Made by a program: the position numbers and the translations under genes. The notes beneath the pieces are model-generated. The model saw only the letters and a list, made by a program, of their open reading frames with translations. It had not been told where the DNA came from and did not search any database. A stretch of DNA of 64,000 nt, from the NCBI RefSeq assembly GCF_001424265.1, contig NZ_LMOV01000001.1:422068-486067 (forward strand), read 5' to 3'. Source of the DNA: Acidovorax sp. Leaf160 (GTDB lineage Bacteria; Pseudomonadota; Gammaproteobacteria; Burkholderiales; Burkholderiaceae_C). Shown piece after piece: positions 18,540-27,644 of the stretch (the first letter of the stretch is position 1; each line of letters begins with the position of its first letter).

Positions 18540-19145
18540 TCAGCCCAGCGGCACCGTGGCCCAGCCGCCGAATGCGGGGGCGGCGTCCGTCCATTCCTCC
18601 GACCGGGGCAGCCGCCCCCCATGCCGCTGCAGCCAAAGCACGCACCGCACCACGCCAGCGTGGGTGATCCAGAGCACGTCCGCACCCGGTGCCCGGGCGG
18701 CGGCCCGCCGGGCGTCGGCCAGCGCATCGGCCACGCGCAGCAGCATGGCCGACAGGCGCTCTCCGCCGCCGGGGGCGTGATCGGCGAAGGCATCGGTCCA
18801 GGCGTCGATGTCGGCGCGGGCGATGTCGTTCCAGCCGCGGGCCTCCCAGAGGCCAAAGTGCAGCTCGGTCAGGCGGTCATCTGCATCCAGGGTCATATCG
18901 GGCCGCAGCGCTTTGAGCTCCAGCGCGAGCTGCTCACATCTTTGGAGCGGTGAATGCCGGCACGCCACCAGCCGCCGAGGCAGGGCGGCCTGCAGCGTGG
19001 CCGCTGCCTGCGCGGTGGCGTGCGCATCGGCCGGGACGTCGTGGCGGCCATAGCAGATGCCCGGCCCGATCAGCGGTTGCGCATGGCGGGCCAGCCAGAG
19101 CCGGGGGCCGGGGGGCGGCGGGAGCGAGGGCGGGGGCGCAGTCAC
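18540..19145 (-). CDS. cobC: Alpha-ribazole phosphatase / histidine phosphatase
   Basis: 201 residues from GTG 19145, which overlaps the cobS stop by four bases (GTGA). Phosphoglycerate-mutase fold: the catalytic LARHAQPL near the N-terminus, CYGRHDVPAD, SPLQRCEQLA, ELHFGLWEARGWNDI and the second His in ITHAGVVRCVL. CobC dephosphorylates alpha-ribazole-5'-phosphate in the late cobalamin pathway, and coupling to cobS supports that assignment over a generic phosphatase. Confidence 0.85.
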   Translation of the reverse strand: MTAPPPSLPPPPGPRLWLARHAQPLIGPGICYGRHDVPADAHATAQAAATLQAALPRRLVACRHSPLQRCEQLALELKALRPDMTLDADDRLTELHFGLWEARGWNDIARADIDAWTDAFADHAPGGGERLSAMLLRVADALADARRAAARAPGADVLWITHAGVVRCVLWLQRHGGRLPRSEEWTDAAPAFGGWATVPLG

Positions 19146-19999
19146 AGCGCGCGGGGTGCCAGCGCGATGGCGGCGCCCAGGTAGAAGGCGATCTCGCACA
19201 CCTGCTGGGTGGCGCCCAGGCAATCGCCGGTGAAGCCCTGCAGCCGGCGCGCAAACCAGCGGCCCATGGCGGCGGCGGCCACGGCGCTGGCGGCCAGGCA
19301 TGCTGCGAGAGTGAGAGCGCCCAGCGCCCATGCCACCAGCGCCAGCGGCAAGGCGCACCAGGCAGCTGCGGCCCCCAAGGCCGGCAGGGCGATCCGGTCG
19401 GCCAGCGGCTTGCTCTTGGAGGTGGCGGTGTCGCCCACATGCGGCAGGCAGCGGATCAGCAGCAGCGGCCAGCCGCGCGAGACGACGTGACCCGTCCAGA
19501 GCAGCAGCAGCGTGGGCGCCAGCCCGTGGCGGCCGAGCAGCGCCAGCAGCGCCACCTTGGCCAGCAGCGCCAGCACCAGCGCCATGGCGCCGAAAGCGCC
19601 AACCCGCGAGTCCTTCATGATCTCCAGCGCCCGCTCGCGTTGCGCGCTGCCGCCCAGGCCGTCGGCCACGTCGGCCAGGCCGTCTTCATGGAAGCCGCCC
19701 GTGGCGACCACGGTGGCGACGGTGCAGCCCACCGCGGCCACCAGCCACACGAGCGGCGTTCCGGCGTGGGCTGGCGCCAGCCCGCCGCCCAGCGCGGCGT
19801 GCAGCAGCCCGTACACGGCCACGGCCACACCGCCGACCAGCCAGCCGACGCCCGGAAAGTGTGCGGCGCTGGCCCGCAGCATGGCGGGGCTGTAGCCCAC
19901 CCAGTCCGCCAGCCTGCCGGTCACTGGCAGCCGGGTGAAGAACTGCACCGCCAGCAGGTAGTGGCGCAACGCCTGCGGCAGGCGGAGCAGGGGTTTCAT
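19142..19999 (-). CDS. cobS: Adenosylcobinamide-GDP ribazoletransferase (cobalamin synthase)
   Basis: 285 residues, highly hydrophobic with about six membrane segments. The motifs AVQFFTRLPV at the N-terminus and TGGFHEDGLADVADGLGG (metal-binding Asp/His cluster) identify CobS. It joins adenosylcobinamide-GDP and alpha-ribazole at the inner membrane in the last steps of B12 assembly. It overlaps cobC, and its start lies about 55 bp after ilvA on the same strand, with a palindromic repeat in the gap. Confidence 0.93.
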   Translation of the reverse strand: MKPLLRLPQALRHYLLAVQFFTRLPVTGRLADWVGYSPAMLRASAAHFPGVGWLVGGVAVAVYGLLHAALGGGLAPAHAGTPLVWLVAAVGCTVATVVATGGFHEDGLADVADGLGGSAQRERALEIMKDSRVGAFGAMALVLALLAKVALLALLGRHGLAPTLLLLWTGHVVSRGWPLLLIRCLPHVGDTATSKSKPLADRIALPALGAAAAWCALPLALVAWALGALTLAACLAASAVAAAAMGRWFARRLQGFTGDCLGATQQVCEIAFYLGAAIALAPRAL

Positions 20000-20003
20000 G
20001 GGT

Positions 20004-20065
20004 TTGCTATGAAAATAATAGCTATTAACGCTTATGAATAAAGCGCTGCAGGCCTATTTGGCTTG
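20004..20065 (-). repeat. Comamonadaceae-type palindromic repeat between ilvA and cobS
   Basis: On the minus strand: TTCAAGCCAAATAGG, then AGCGCTTTATTCATAAGCG, then AATAGCTATTATTTTCATAGC. This is the same order as the copies at 31588 and 38934 (TTGAA-AAAT-GG / AGCGCT / GCTATT-AATAGC). The 5' end overlaps the last codons of ilvA. Confidence 0.7.
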
Positions 20066-21613
20066 AAGAAACAGCTGGTAGGCCGGGTTGGCCGTCTCTT
20101 CGACCCAGGGGTAGTCGAGCGCCTGCAGGAAAGCATCGAACGCGGCCTTGTCCTCGGGCGGCACCTGCATGCCGACGAGGATGCGGCCGTAGTCGGCACC
20201 CTGGTTGCGGTAGTGGAACAGGCTGATGTTCCAGGTGGGCTGCATCAGGCTCAGGAACTTGAGCAGCGCGCCGGGCCGTTCGGGGAACGTGAAGCGCATC
20301 AGGCGCTCGTCCTGCGCCAGGGCCGAATGGCCGCCCACCAGGTGGCGCAAGTGTTCCTTGGCCAGCTCGTCGTGGGTCAGGTCCAGCGCCCGGAAGCCGT
20401 GCTGCTCGAAGGTGCCGGCGATCTGCGTGGATTCGCCCCGGCCCAGCGTGGTCAGGCCCACGAACACGTGGGCGCGGTCGGCGTCGCTGATGCGGTAGAT
20501 GAATTCGGTCACGTTGCGCGGGCCGCCGGGCAGGGCGCCGACGACTTCGCAAAAGCGGCGGAAGCTGCCCCGCGCCTCGGGAATGGTCACGGCGAACAGG
20601 GCTTCGCGCTCCTCGCCCACCTCGGCCCGCTCGGCGACGAAGCGCAGGCGGTCGAAATTCATGTTGGCGCCGCAGAGGATGGCGGCATACGTCTCGCCCG
20701 AGGTGCCGCGCTCTGCCACGTACTGCTTGATGGCGGCCACGGCCAGCGCGCCGGCCGGCTCCACGATGCTGCGCGTGTCCACGAAGATGTCCTTGATCGC
20801 GGCGCAGACGGCGTCGGTGTCGACGGTGATGAATTCGTCCACCAGGCCGCTCGCGACGCGGAAGGTTTCCTCCCCCACCAGCTTGACGGCCGTGCCGTCG
20901 GAAAAGAGGCCCACGTCGGGCAGCGTCACCCGCTGGTGGGCGCGCACCGACTGGGCCATGGCGTCGGAATCGTTCATCTGCACGCCGATCACGCGGATGT
21001 CGGGCCGCACCGCCTTGATGTAGTTGGCCACGCCGCTCACCAGCCCGCCGCCGCCGATGGCGACGAAGACGGCGTCGAGCCGGCTGCTGCCCAGGCTCTG
21101 CAGCTGCCGCAGGATCTCCATGGCGATGGTACCCTGGCCTGCGATGACGTCGGGGTCGTCGAAGGGGTGCACGAAGGTCAGCCCCTGCTCCTGCTGCAGC
21201 CGCACGGCATGGCCGTAGGCGTCCGAATAGCTGTCGCCATGCAGCACCACGTCGCCGCCAAGCGTGCGGACGGCATCGATCTTCAGCTGGGGCGTGGTGG
21301 TGGGCATGACGACCACGGCCCGGGCGCCCAGCTTGCGCGCGCTCATCGCGACACCCTGGGCATGGTTGCCGGCGGACGCGCAGATGACGCCCTTTTGCAG
21401 CTGTTCGGCCGTCAGGTGCGCCATCTTGTTGTAGGCACCGCGCAGCTTGAAGCTGAACACCGGCTGCTGGTCTTCGCGCTTGAGCAACACCTGGTTGCCG
21501 AGCCGCTGGCTCAGGGCGCGGGCCGGCTGCAGATCGGACTCGACGGCCACGTCGTAGACGCGGGCAGTGAGGATCTTCTTCAGGTAATCGAAGGGGGTGA
21601 GAGGCTGGGTCAT
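20054..21613 (-). CDS. ilvA: Threonine ammonia-lyase, biosynthetic
   Basis: 519 residues from ATG 21613. The PLP lysine sits in FSFKLRGAYNKM, followed by ASAGNHAQGVA, the glycine loop AIGGGGLVSGVANYIK and ILCGANMNFDRLR. Two regulatory ACT-like domains (about 335-420 and 430-519) distinguish the biosynthetic, isoleucine-regulated form (about 510-520 residues) from the short catabolic form. It deaminates threonine to 2-oxobutyrate, committing carbon to isoleucine. A strong terminator lies 94 bp before the start codon on the same strand, so expression may involve attenuation. Confidence 0.95.
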   Translation of the reverse strand: MTQPLTPFDYLKKILTARVYDVAVESDLQPARALSQRLGNQVLLKREDQQPVFSFKLRGAYNKMAHLTAEQLQKGVICASAGNHAQGVAMSARKLGARAVVVMPTTTPQLKIDAVRTLGGDVVLHGDSYSDAYGHAVRLQQEQGLTFVHPFDDPDVIAGQGTIAMEILRQLQSLGSSRLDAVFVAIGGGGLVSGVANYIKAVRPDIRVIGVQMNDSDAMAQSVRAHQRVTLPDVGLFSDGTAVKLVGEETFRVASGLVDEFITVDTDAVCAAIKDIFVDTRSIVEPAGALAVAAIKQYVAERGTSGETYAAILCGANMNFDRLRFVAERAEVGEEREALFAVTIPEARGSFRRFCEVVGALPGGPRNVTEFIYRISDADRAHVFVGLTTLGRGESTQIAGTFEQHGFRALDLTHDELAKEHLRHLVGGHSALAQDERLMRFTFPERPGALLKFLSLMQPTWNISLFHYRNQGADYGRILVGMQVPPEDKAAFDAFLQALDYPWVEETANPAYQLFLQAK

Positions 21614-21706
21614 GGGCAAGGCGTCAGGAAGAGCCCGCCGCGGCAAGCGGCGGGGCCGTCATCATAGGCGCTTGCCTTCAGCGCCCGGACGGGGCGCCGA
21701 CCGGGC

Positions 21707-21742
21707 AAAAAAAACGGCCCCGAACCGTGAGGTCCAGGGCCG
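21707..21742 (-). terminator. Strong Rho-independent terminator upstream of ilvA
   Basis: The minus-strand stem runs 21742-21731 against 21726-21715: 12 contiguous pairs (two are G-U, at steps 7 and 9) with a UCAC tetraloop, followed immediately by eight U. It can only act on minus-strand transcripts, that is, on RNA heading into ilvA. Confidence 0.85.
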
Positions 21743-21803
21743 AATCCATCCTTTGAGGAGATGGAGGAGACAATAGGTGCACTGATCAAATGAAGCAGCG
21801 CAT
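21707..21803 (-). ncRNA. Candidate small RNA or attenuated ilvA leader RNA
   Basis: On the minus strand a -10-like TACACT (21815-21810) would start an RNA near 21803. The next ~60 nt hold a C/U-rich stretch CTCCTCCATCTCCTC, an anti-Shine-Dalgarno-like sequence. The RNA would end in a perfect 12-bp hairpin plus U8 at 21742-21707. That is the layout of a ~97-nt Hfq-type sRNA. Alternatively it is the leader of ilvA: one frame through it has clustered Leu/Ile/Val codons. No minus-strand gene lies upstream that needs this terminator. Confidence 0.5.
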
Positions 21804-21902
21804 GGGTCAAGTGTAGCGCAACGGATGCTGCGATGCAGCAAAATTGCATGACCGGCGGTCGGGCAGTCTGTACCGCCGATCCAACTTTGGGGAAAAAACA
21901 AC

Positions 21903-22352
21903 ATGGAATGCACCGTCAGCTGGACTGGAACCAGCGGAACCCGCTCTGGCATGGGCTTCATCGCGGAAACCGGCAGCGGCCACGTTCTGGCCATGGATGG
22001 CGCGCCCGACGCCGCCAACCCCGCCAACGGCGGCCAGAACCTGGCGCCGCGCCCGATGGAAACCGTGCTGGCGGGCACCGGAGGCTGCACCGCCTACGAC
22101 GTGGTGCTGATCCTCAAGCGCGGCCGGCACGACGTGCGGGGCTGCAGCGTGAAGCTGACCTCCGAGCGCGCGCAAGTCGATCCCAAGGTGTTCACCAAGA
22201 TCCACATGCAGTTCACGGTGACCGGGCGAGGCATTCCGGCGGCGGCCGTGGAGCGTGCCATCGCGATGAGCCACGACAAATACTGCTCGGCCAGCATCAT
22301 GCTGGGCAAGACGGCCGAGATCACGACCGGTTTCGACATCGTCGAGGGTTGA
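21903..22352 (+). CDS. OsmC-family peroxiredoxin-like protein
   Basis: 149 residues with GGGGAAAA as ribosome site. The OsmC/Ohr fold is shown by RPMETVLAGTGGCTAYDVVLIL (peroxidatic Cys region) and, near the C-terminus, SHDKYCSASIMLGKTAEI (second Cys). The short form with DVRGCSVKLTSERA resembles the YhfA branch. These cytoplasmic proteins reduce organic hydroperoxides or are of uncertain role. It is divergent from ilvA; the ~290 bp between them contains the candidate sRNA. Confidence 0.88.
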   Translation: MECTVSWTGTSGTRSGMGFIAETGSGHVLAMDGAPDAANPANGGQNLAPRPMETVLAGTGGCTAYDVVLILKRGRHDVRGCSVKLTSERAQVDPKVFTKIHMQFTVTGRGIPAAAVERAIAMSHDKYCSASIMLGKTAEITTGFDIVEG

Positions 22353-22490
22353 TGGCGCAGGCCCCGGGGCGCAGGGGCCGCAGCGCATGGCGTTGCAAGC
22401 GGCTCCGGTCCAGCCGGTGATGCGCCAGGGCGGGCCAGGCCCTTTCAAGCAGCGCGCCTCAGGGAGTCTCCTGGAGCCGCAGAAGGCCTT

Positions 22491-23108
22491 TTATAGATAG
22501 TGCGCCGTGGTCGTCATCACCTTGGCGGCTGCGCGCATGGCCCACCGTGCCGGCGCGGGAAGGGGCAGGGCGCCGGACGCCAGCGCATGGGCCGCATGGC
22601 GCTCCTCGTCCGCCTGCATGCGCACCACCACGGCGCGCGAGGCGTGGTCGGCGAGCGGCAGGCGGCTCAGGTGCCCCTTCAAATGCTGGGCCACCTGGCG
22701 CTCGGTTTCCACCACGAAGCCCAGGCTGGCGCGGTCGCTCACCTTCGCCGCCACCAGCCCGATCGTGAACGCCCCTGCGTACCAGAGCGGGTTCAGCAGG
22801 CTGGGACGGGCGCCCAGTGCGTCCAGCCGCTCCTGGGTCCATGCCAGGTGATCGGTTTCCTCGCGCGCCGCATCCAGCAGATCGCGGCGCAGTGCCGGGT
22901 CCCGCGTCACGCTCGCCTGTGCCGTGTAGAGCGCCTGTGCGCACACCTCCCCGACATGGTTCACACGCATCAACGCACCGGAAAGCCGTTTTTCTGGCGC
23001 GGAAAGTGCTTGTTGCCCTGTGCCGCGGGCGGGGGAGGCCTCCGAAGCCGAAGGCTTGGCGAACAGGGTCTTGAGCGCGGCATCCGCGGCAATCAGTAAT
23101 TTGTCCAT
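22491..23108 (-). CDS. coq7: Demethoxyubiquinone hydroxylase Coq7
   Basis: 205 residues from ATG 23108. The diiron ligands are visible: [11 protein letters not shown], the EETDHLAW pair, [14 protein letters not shown], and the C-terminal DEERHAAHA. The order and ~205-residue length match the Coq7/Cat5 family, which hydroxylates 2-polyprenyl-3-methyl-6-methoxy-1,4-benzoquinone in ubiquinone synthesis at the membrane. It is a single gene, divergent from the porin downstream. Confidence 0.95.
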   Translation of the reverse strand: MDKLLIAADAALKTLFAKPSASEASPARGTGQQALSAPEKRLSGALMRVNHVGEVCAQALYTAQASVTRDPALRRDLLDAAREETDHLAWTQERLDALGARPSLLNPLWYAGAFTIGLVAAKVSDRASLGFVVETERQVAQHLKGHLSRLPLADHASRAVVVRMQADEERHAAHALASGALPLPAPARWAMRAAAKVMTTTAHYL

Positions 23109-23403
23109 GGTGACGGCGAAAGTGAGGGAATCGGCCAGGGAATCAAGAGGAATCGGTGTAGGCGGGGACGACGCTGTTGCGAGGGTTTTCGTCGATTGCG
23201 CGGCCCTGTTGCAGCACTGCAACGGAATCCGCCTTCGCAATCGAATTGTGCGGGAATTCCTTTGCGAAACCCGCTGGCGTCTGTTGCAATACCCGTAACT
23301 TCCCCACCAGGAGGTTGGCCCGGGGAACCGGCGAGGGCTGCGCGTCTTTCGCAGCTCGGCCCTCTGAACCGGCGCCCTCTGTTTAACCTTGGAGTAACTC
23401 GCA

Positions 23404-24453
23404 ATGAAAAAATCCCTGATTGCCCTGGCTGTGCTGGCTTCCTCCGGTGCTGCAATGGCTCAGTCGTCCGTGACGCTGTTCGGTATCGTCGACACCGGCG
23501 TGACCTACATCGACAACGCCAACCCAGCTGGCGACAACGTGTACGGCCTGACCACCAGCGGCAACGCGACGAGCCGCCTGGGCTTCCGCGGTACCGAAGA
23601 TCTGGGTGGCGGCCTGAAGGCTGGCTTCTGGCTCGAAGGCGAAATCTTCGGTGACAACGGCAATGCTTCCGGTTTCAACTTCCAACGTCGTTCCACCATC
23701 AGCCTGATGGGCGGCTTCGGTGAAGTCCGTCTGGGCCGTGAACTGACCCCTGGCTACAGCAAGACCAGCGGCTACGACATCTTCGGTCAAACCGGTATCG
23801 GCCAATTCAACGGCTGGCAAAACTGGAACGGCAGCCCAACGGCTGACGCTGGCAACGTGCGTTCCAGCAACATGGTCAGCTACTACACGCCTAACTTCGG
23901 CGGCTTCACCGCTGGTCTGGGCTACGGCTTCGACGAGCAAACCGTCGGCAAGGCTGGCCGCTACGCTGGTGGCTTCGGCGCCTACGACAACGGCCCTCTG
24001 AGCGTTGCTGTGTCGTACGACCAACGTGACCTGGTGAACGCTGCTAACGCCGCTGTTTCCCGTGACACCCTGACGGTTGGCGCTTCGTACAACCTGAACG
24101 TTGCCAAGCTGAGCACGATCCTGCAACAGTCGAAGTACGACCGTCCAGGCCAATCCGATGCCAAGTTCAACGCATACGCTCTGGGCGCTTCCGTGCCAGT
24201 CGGCGCCGGCGAATTCAAGCTGCAATACGCTCTGTACGACCAAAAGGCCATCGACTCCAAGGCTCACCAGCTGGCTATCGGCTACGTGCACAACCTGTCG
24301 AAGCGCACCGCTGTCTACGGCACGTACGCATACCTGAAGAACAAGGATGCTTCGAACCAAGCTCTGCCAGGCACCAAGGGCCTGTCGATCACGGGTCCTG
24401 GCGCTGGCGAAAACCAATCCGGCGTGCAAGTCGGCGTGCGCCACTCCTTCTAA
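23404..24453 (+). CDS. Major outer-membrane porin (Gram-negative trimeric type)
   Basis: 349 residues. Signal peptide [20 protein letters not shown], then [18 protein letters not shown]. Beta-strand signatures follow: [52 protein letters not shown], and terminal [10 protein letters not shown] with C-terminal Phe. It is a general diffusion porin of the Burkholderiales OmpC-like family. Codon choice differs sharply from its neighbours, favouring GCT, GGT, CGT and CAA, as expected of a very highly expressed gene. A strong hairpin terminator follows. Confidence 0.95.
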   Translation: MKKSLIALAVLASSGAAMAQSSVTLFGIVDTGVTYIDNANPAGDNVYGLTTSGNATSRLGFRGTEDLGGGLKAGFWLEGEIFGDNGNASGFNFQRRSTISLMGGFGEVRLGRELTPGYSKTSGYDIFGQTGIGQFNGWQNWNGSPTADAGNVRSSNMVSYYTPNFGGFTAGLGYGFDEQTVGKAGRYAGGFGAYDNGPLSVAVSYDQRDLVNAANAAVSRDTLTVGASYNLNVAKLSTILQQSKYDRPGQSDAKFNAYALGASVPVGAGEFKLQYALYDQKAIDSKAHQLAIGYVHNLSKRTAVYGTYAYLKNKDASNQALPGTKGLSITGPGAGENQSGVQVGVRHSF

Positions 24454-24490
24454 TTCCTCGCTGGCATTCGCCAGCCTGGGTTAGCAAGAC

Positions 24491-24526
24491 AAAAAAACCG
24501 CTGCATTCGTGCAGCGGTTTTTTTTT
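24491..24526 (+). terminator. Rho-independent terminator after the first porin
   Basis: An 8-bp stem CCGCTGCA/TGCAGCGG (24498-24505 with 24510-24517) with a TTCG loop is followed by nine T. The A7 before the stem makes it bidirectional. Confidence 0.92.
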
Positions 24527-24646
24527 GTCGCATTGGTAACAGAAATCTAGGGAAAACGATTGTGGTTATGACGCGACCGGCCCTATCGATACGCAGTCTT
24601 GATTTCTAGAATGAAATCTTCCTCATCCTGCAGAAAGAGACAACAC

Positions 24647-25843
24647 ATGCGTACTTCGTCTGTGAAAAAAATGGTGGCGGTCACCGCCCTGGCAGTCGTG
24701 GGCCCCGTCGCATTTGCACAGCAGGCTGCCGTGAGCAGTGTGCAGCTGTACGGCATCGTGGACGTGGCGTACCGGCACACCAACAATGAAGGTGCCAACG
24801 CCAATGACTCGCTCAGCCAGCTGGTCGGCGGCGGCATGTCGCAAAGCCGCTGGGGCATCAACGTGAATGAGGAGCTGGGTGGCGGGCTCAAGGCCATCGC
24901 CAACCTGGAAAACCGCTTCGGCGCCGACACCGGCACCCCGACCACGCCGTACTTCCAACAGTCGTGGGTCGGTCTGCAAGGCGGTTTCGGCCGCCTGACG
25001 CTGGGTCGTCAATACAACATGCTGTTCGACCTGGTGACCTCCACCTATTCGTCCTTCCCCTATTCGCCCTACATGGAGGCCTACAAGCCCGAACTGGGCA
25101 TGGCCATGGGCGCACGCGCCAACAACGCCATCAAGTACATGGCCGAAGTGGGCGGCCTGCGCGGTGCGCTGCAGTACTCCTTCGACGAAGGCAATACGGT
25201 CGACCAGCTGGGCACCTCGGTCAATCCAGCGGGCGCGATCCGCACCGCGGGTGGCTACCTGCGCTACGCCACCGGCGGCTGGGCCGGCGGTGTCGGTTAC
25301 CTGAACACCCGCCTGCCGGGCGGCACCAAGGTCGATGCCTGGACGGCGGGCGGCTCCTACCGCACCGGCCCCTGGTACCTGAACCTGGGCTACGGCCTCA
25401 ACAAGCGCCAGGATGACTATCCGCTGAGCGCTTCCGGCGTGGTGGACAGCGCCCTGATGGGTGCCTACTGGTCGGGCTCGTCCAATGGCGGTTTCCTTCC
25501 AGGCGCATCCGTCAACCCGGCGGCCCCCGCCACCTTGCTGGCCCTGCGCAACCACGCAGACAAGCGCCAGATGTACAAGGCCGGCTTCGGTTACCAGGCC
25601 ACGCCCCAGATCAACGTGGGCCTGCATTACTTCCACGCCCGCCAGAGCGGCTCTGCCTCCGGTGCCTACAACGGCAAGGCCAACTTCCTGGTGTCCGTGC
25701 TGGACTACGCGCTTTCCAAGCGCACTGATGCGTATTTCGCGCTCGACCACACCCGCGTGAGCGGCGGCGCCGGCATGGCGCTGGACGCCAACGGCGCCCG
25801 TACCCGCACCGGCATCACGGTGGGCATGCGTCACCGCTTCTGA
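24647..25843 (+). CDS. Second Gram-negative porin
   Basis: 398 residues from ATG 24647. Leader MRTSSVKKMVAVTALAVVGPVAFAQ, then SSVQLYGIVDVAYRH. It carries SRWGINVNEELGGGLKAIANLENRF and QSWVGLQGGFGRLTLGRQYNMLFD, and ends in GITVGMRHRF, a typical outer-membrane C-terminus. It belongs to the same family as the preceding porin but is diverged in sequence and uses GC-rich codons, so it is probably a conditional porin. It is separated from porin 1 by a terminator and followed by its own. Confidence 0.93.
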   Translation: MRTSSVKKMVAVTALAVVGPVAFAQQAAVSSVQLYGIVDVAYRHTNNEGANANDSLSQLVGGGMSQSRWGINVNEELGGGLKAIANLENRFGADTGTPTTPYFQQSWVGLQGGFGRLTLGRQYNMLFDLVTSTYSSFPYSPYMEAYKPELGMAMGARANNAIKYMAEVGGLRGALQYSFDEGNTVDQLGTSVNPAGAIRTAGGYLRYATGGWAGGVGYLNTRLPGGTKVDAWTAGGSYRTGPWYLNLGYGLNKRQDDYPLSASGVVDSALMGAYWSGSSNGGFLPGASVNPAAPATLLALRNHADKRQMYKAGFGYQATPQINVGLHYFHARQSGSASGAYNGKANFLVSVLDYALSKRTDAYFALDHTRVSGGAGMALDANGARTRTGITVGMRHRF

Positions 25844-26386
25844 TGGCGCCCGGGGCGGCGGCGCCCTGCGCCGTTGCCCGTGCGAGCGACCCACGGGGCC
25901 CGATGGTTCCTGGAATCAGCCAAGCCGACCGCCCGACCGGGTGGTCGGCTTCGTTTTTTCCAGCGGCTGCCCGCTCCTCCGCCATTCGCGGGTACGGCGG
26001 CGACGGGCGTTGCAGCGGCGCCCTCACGCCGTTGAGGCGACGGCCCGCGTGAGGTTGGCATCGGCCTTGCTCTGAACCCGCAGGGGCCGATGACCTGGTG
26101 CGCCAACGCACCATCGGTGGGAATGCGCGGGCGGCCGGAGCGCCATGCCCGCGCATCACCCGGCCCTGCTGCCAGCGAGCAGCGCACCGCGGCGTTGACC
26201 CATGACGCTTGCTGCCCGTTTGCAATCCCCGGATCCCTCCATCCTTCCTTCCACGTGGCCCTGCCGTTCATCCGCCCCGTCGCCCGTCCGGCGGTCCGCA
26301 CCCTGCTGCCCCTTGGCCCGCACAGGCTTAGGTCCGATTCCGGCTGGCTCCCTGCTAGCATGCCCCGTCCAACTCCGGTTCTCTGA
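25844..26386. other. 540-bp intergenic region before the peptide transporter operon
   Basis: It holds the porin terminator at 25924-25959. Beyond that I see no gene; the short frames are GC shadows. The operon promoter must lie here, but I could not assign one. Confidence 0.5.
25924..25959 (+). terminator. Rho-independent terminator after the second porin
   Basis: The stem GCCGACC/GGTCGGC at the outer ends of 25924-25949 is followed, after TCG, by six T. Confidence 0.8.
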
Positions 26387-27367
26387 ATGCTCGCCTTTAT
26401 CCTGCGCCGCCTCATCCAGGCCGTGATCGTCATGGTCACCGTGGCCTTCATTTCCTTCATGCTCTTTCAGTATGTCGGCGACCCGGTCGTCTTCCTGCTG
26501 GGGCAGGACGCGACGCCCGAGCAGATCCGCGACATGCGCGCAGCGCTCGGGCTCGACAAGCCCTTCATCGTGCAGTTCTGGCATTTCCTGGTGAATGCGG
26601 CCCAGGGCGAATTCGGTCTCAGCCTGCGGCAGGGCGCCAAGGTGTCGCGGCTGATCGCCGAGCGGTTCCCGGCCACGCTCGAGCTGGCGCTGGTCGCCGC
26701 GTTGATGGCCCTGTTGATCGGCGTGCCGATGGGCGTCTATGCCGCGCTGCGCCGGGGCACCTTCACCAGCCAGCTCTTCATGACGCTGTCGCTGCTGGGC
26801 GTGTCGCTGCCCACCTTCCTGATCGGCATCCTGCTGATCCTGGTGTTCGCCGTGCACCTGGGCTGGTTCCCCAGCTTCGGACGGGGCGATGTGACGCAAC
26901 TGGGCTGGTGGAGCACCGGCCTGCTGACCGCCAAGGGCTGGCACCACATCGTGCTGCCGGCGGTGACGCTGGCCATCTACCAGCTCACCCTCATCATGCG
27001 GCTGGTGCGTGCCGAGATGCTGGAGGTGCTGCGCGCCGACTACATCAAGTTCGCGCGTGCGCGGGGCCTCACCGACCGCGCCATCCACTTCGGCCATGCG
27101 CTCAAGAACACGCTGGTGCCCGTGATGACCATCACCGGCCTGCAGCTGGGTGGCCTGATCGCCTTCGCCATCATCACCGAGACGGTGTTCCAGTGGCCGG
27201 GCATGGGGCTCCTGTTCATCCAGGCCGTCACCTTTGCCGACATTCCCGTCATGGCCGCCTACCTGTGCCTGATCGCGCTGATCTTCGTCGTCATCAACCT
27301 GGTGGTGGACCTGCTGTATTTCGTGGTCGATCCGCGCCTGCGCGTCGGCAAGGCTGGAGGACATTGA
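26387..27367 (+). CDS. Peptide/nickel-type ABC transporter permease (DppB family)
   Basis: 326 residues, six membrane segments. N-terminal MLAFILRRLIQAVIVMVTVAFISFMLF, then GDPVVFLLG, ATPEQIRDMRAALGLDKPF, and the EAA loop RAEMLEVLRADYIKFARARGLTDRAIHFGHALKN are DppB/OppB signatures. It is the first gene of a six-gene operon containing the amidohydrolase, substrate-binding protein, DppC-like permease and two ATPases. A dispersed repeat follows it. Confidence 0.93.
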   Translation: MLAFILRRLIQAVIVMVTVAFISFMLFQYVGDPVVFLLGQDATPEQIRDMRAALGLDKPFIVQFWHFLVNAAQGEFGLSLRQGAKVSRLIAERFPATLELALVAALMALLIGVPMGVYAALRRGTFTSQLFMTLSLLGVSLPTFLIGILLILVFAVHLGWFPSFGRGDVTQLGWWSTGLLTAKGWHHIVLPAVTLAIYQLTLIMRLVRAEMLEVLRADYIKFARARGLTDRAIHFGHALKNTLVPVMTITGLQLGGLIAFAIITETVFQWPGMGLLFIQAVTFADIPVMAAYLCLIALIFVVINLVVDLLYFVVDPRLRVGKAGGH

Positions 27368-27370
27368 GTG

Positions 27371-27595
27371 AGTCACCCCCCTGAGCGGCTTTGCCGCTCC
27401 GTGCCCCCGCCAGAGGCGCTGGCCCTTCGTGCACGTCCGAGCCTGCGCAGGCAGGCTTGGAGCCCCGGCACTCAGCCCCCGCTCTCGTCGCGCTGTGCGC
27501 TCCGGGCAGCAGGACGACGCCAGTGGCCTGGCAAAGCCAGTGCCACGGCGCCTGCTGGCATGGCCTGCTCCGCTGCCCCCGGACGGGTGAAGCCA
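27371..27595 (-). repeat. Dispersed ~150-bp repeat, copy 2 (inverted, with insertion)
   Basis: The reverse complement shows the same blocks as the other copies: 'gcggagcaggccatgccagcaggcgcc', 'gccaggcc', 'gagcgg' and the terminal stem near 'gagcggctttgccgctc'. About 70-80 extra bases lie between the stem block and the rest. It sits between the permease and amidohydrolase genes of the operon. Confidence 0.7.
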
Positions 27596-27644
27596 TGCCG
27601 GTTGGATGCGTTGTGGGCGACGCACAGCACCATGGACCACTGAT

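Noticed and set aside
20063..21667. 534-codon plus-strand frame antisense to ilvA
   Set aside because: His/Gly/Val-rich GC shadow; the opposite strand encodes full-length IlvA.
21774..21849. Short ORF MQFCCIAAS... as an independent protein
   Set aside because: It runs through the terminator hairpin into ilvA's leader; kept only as a possible attenuator leader frame.
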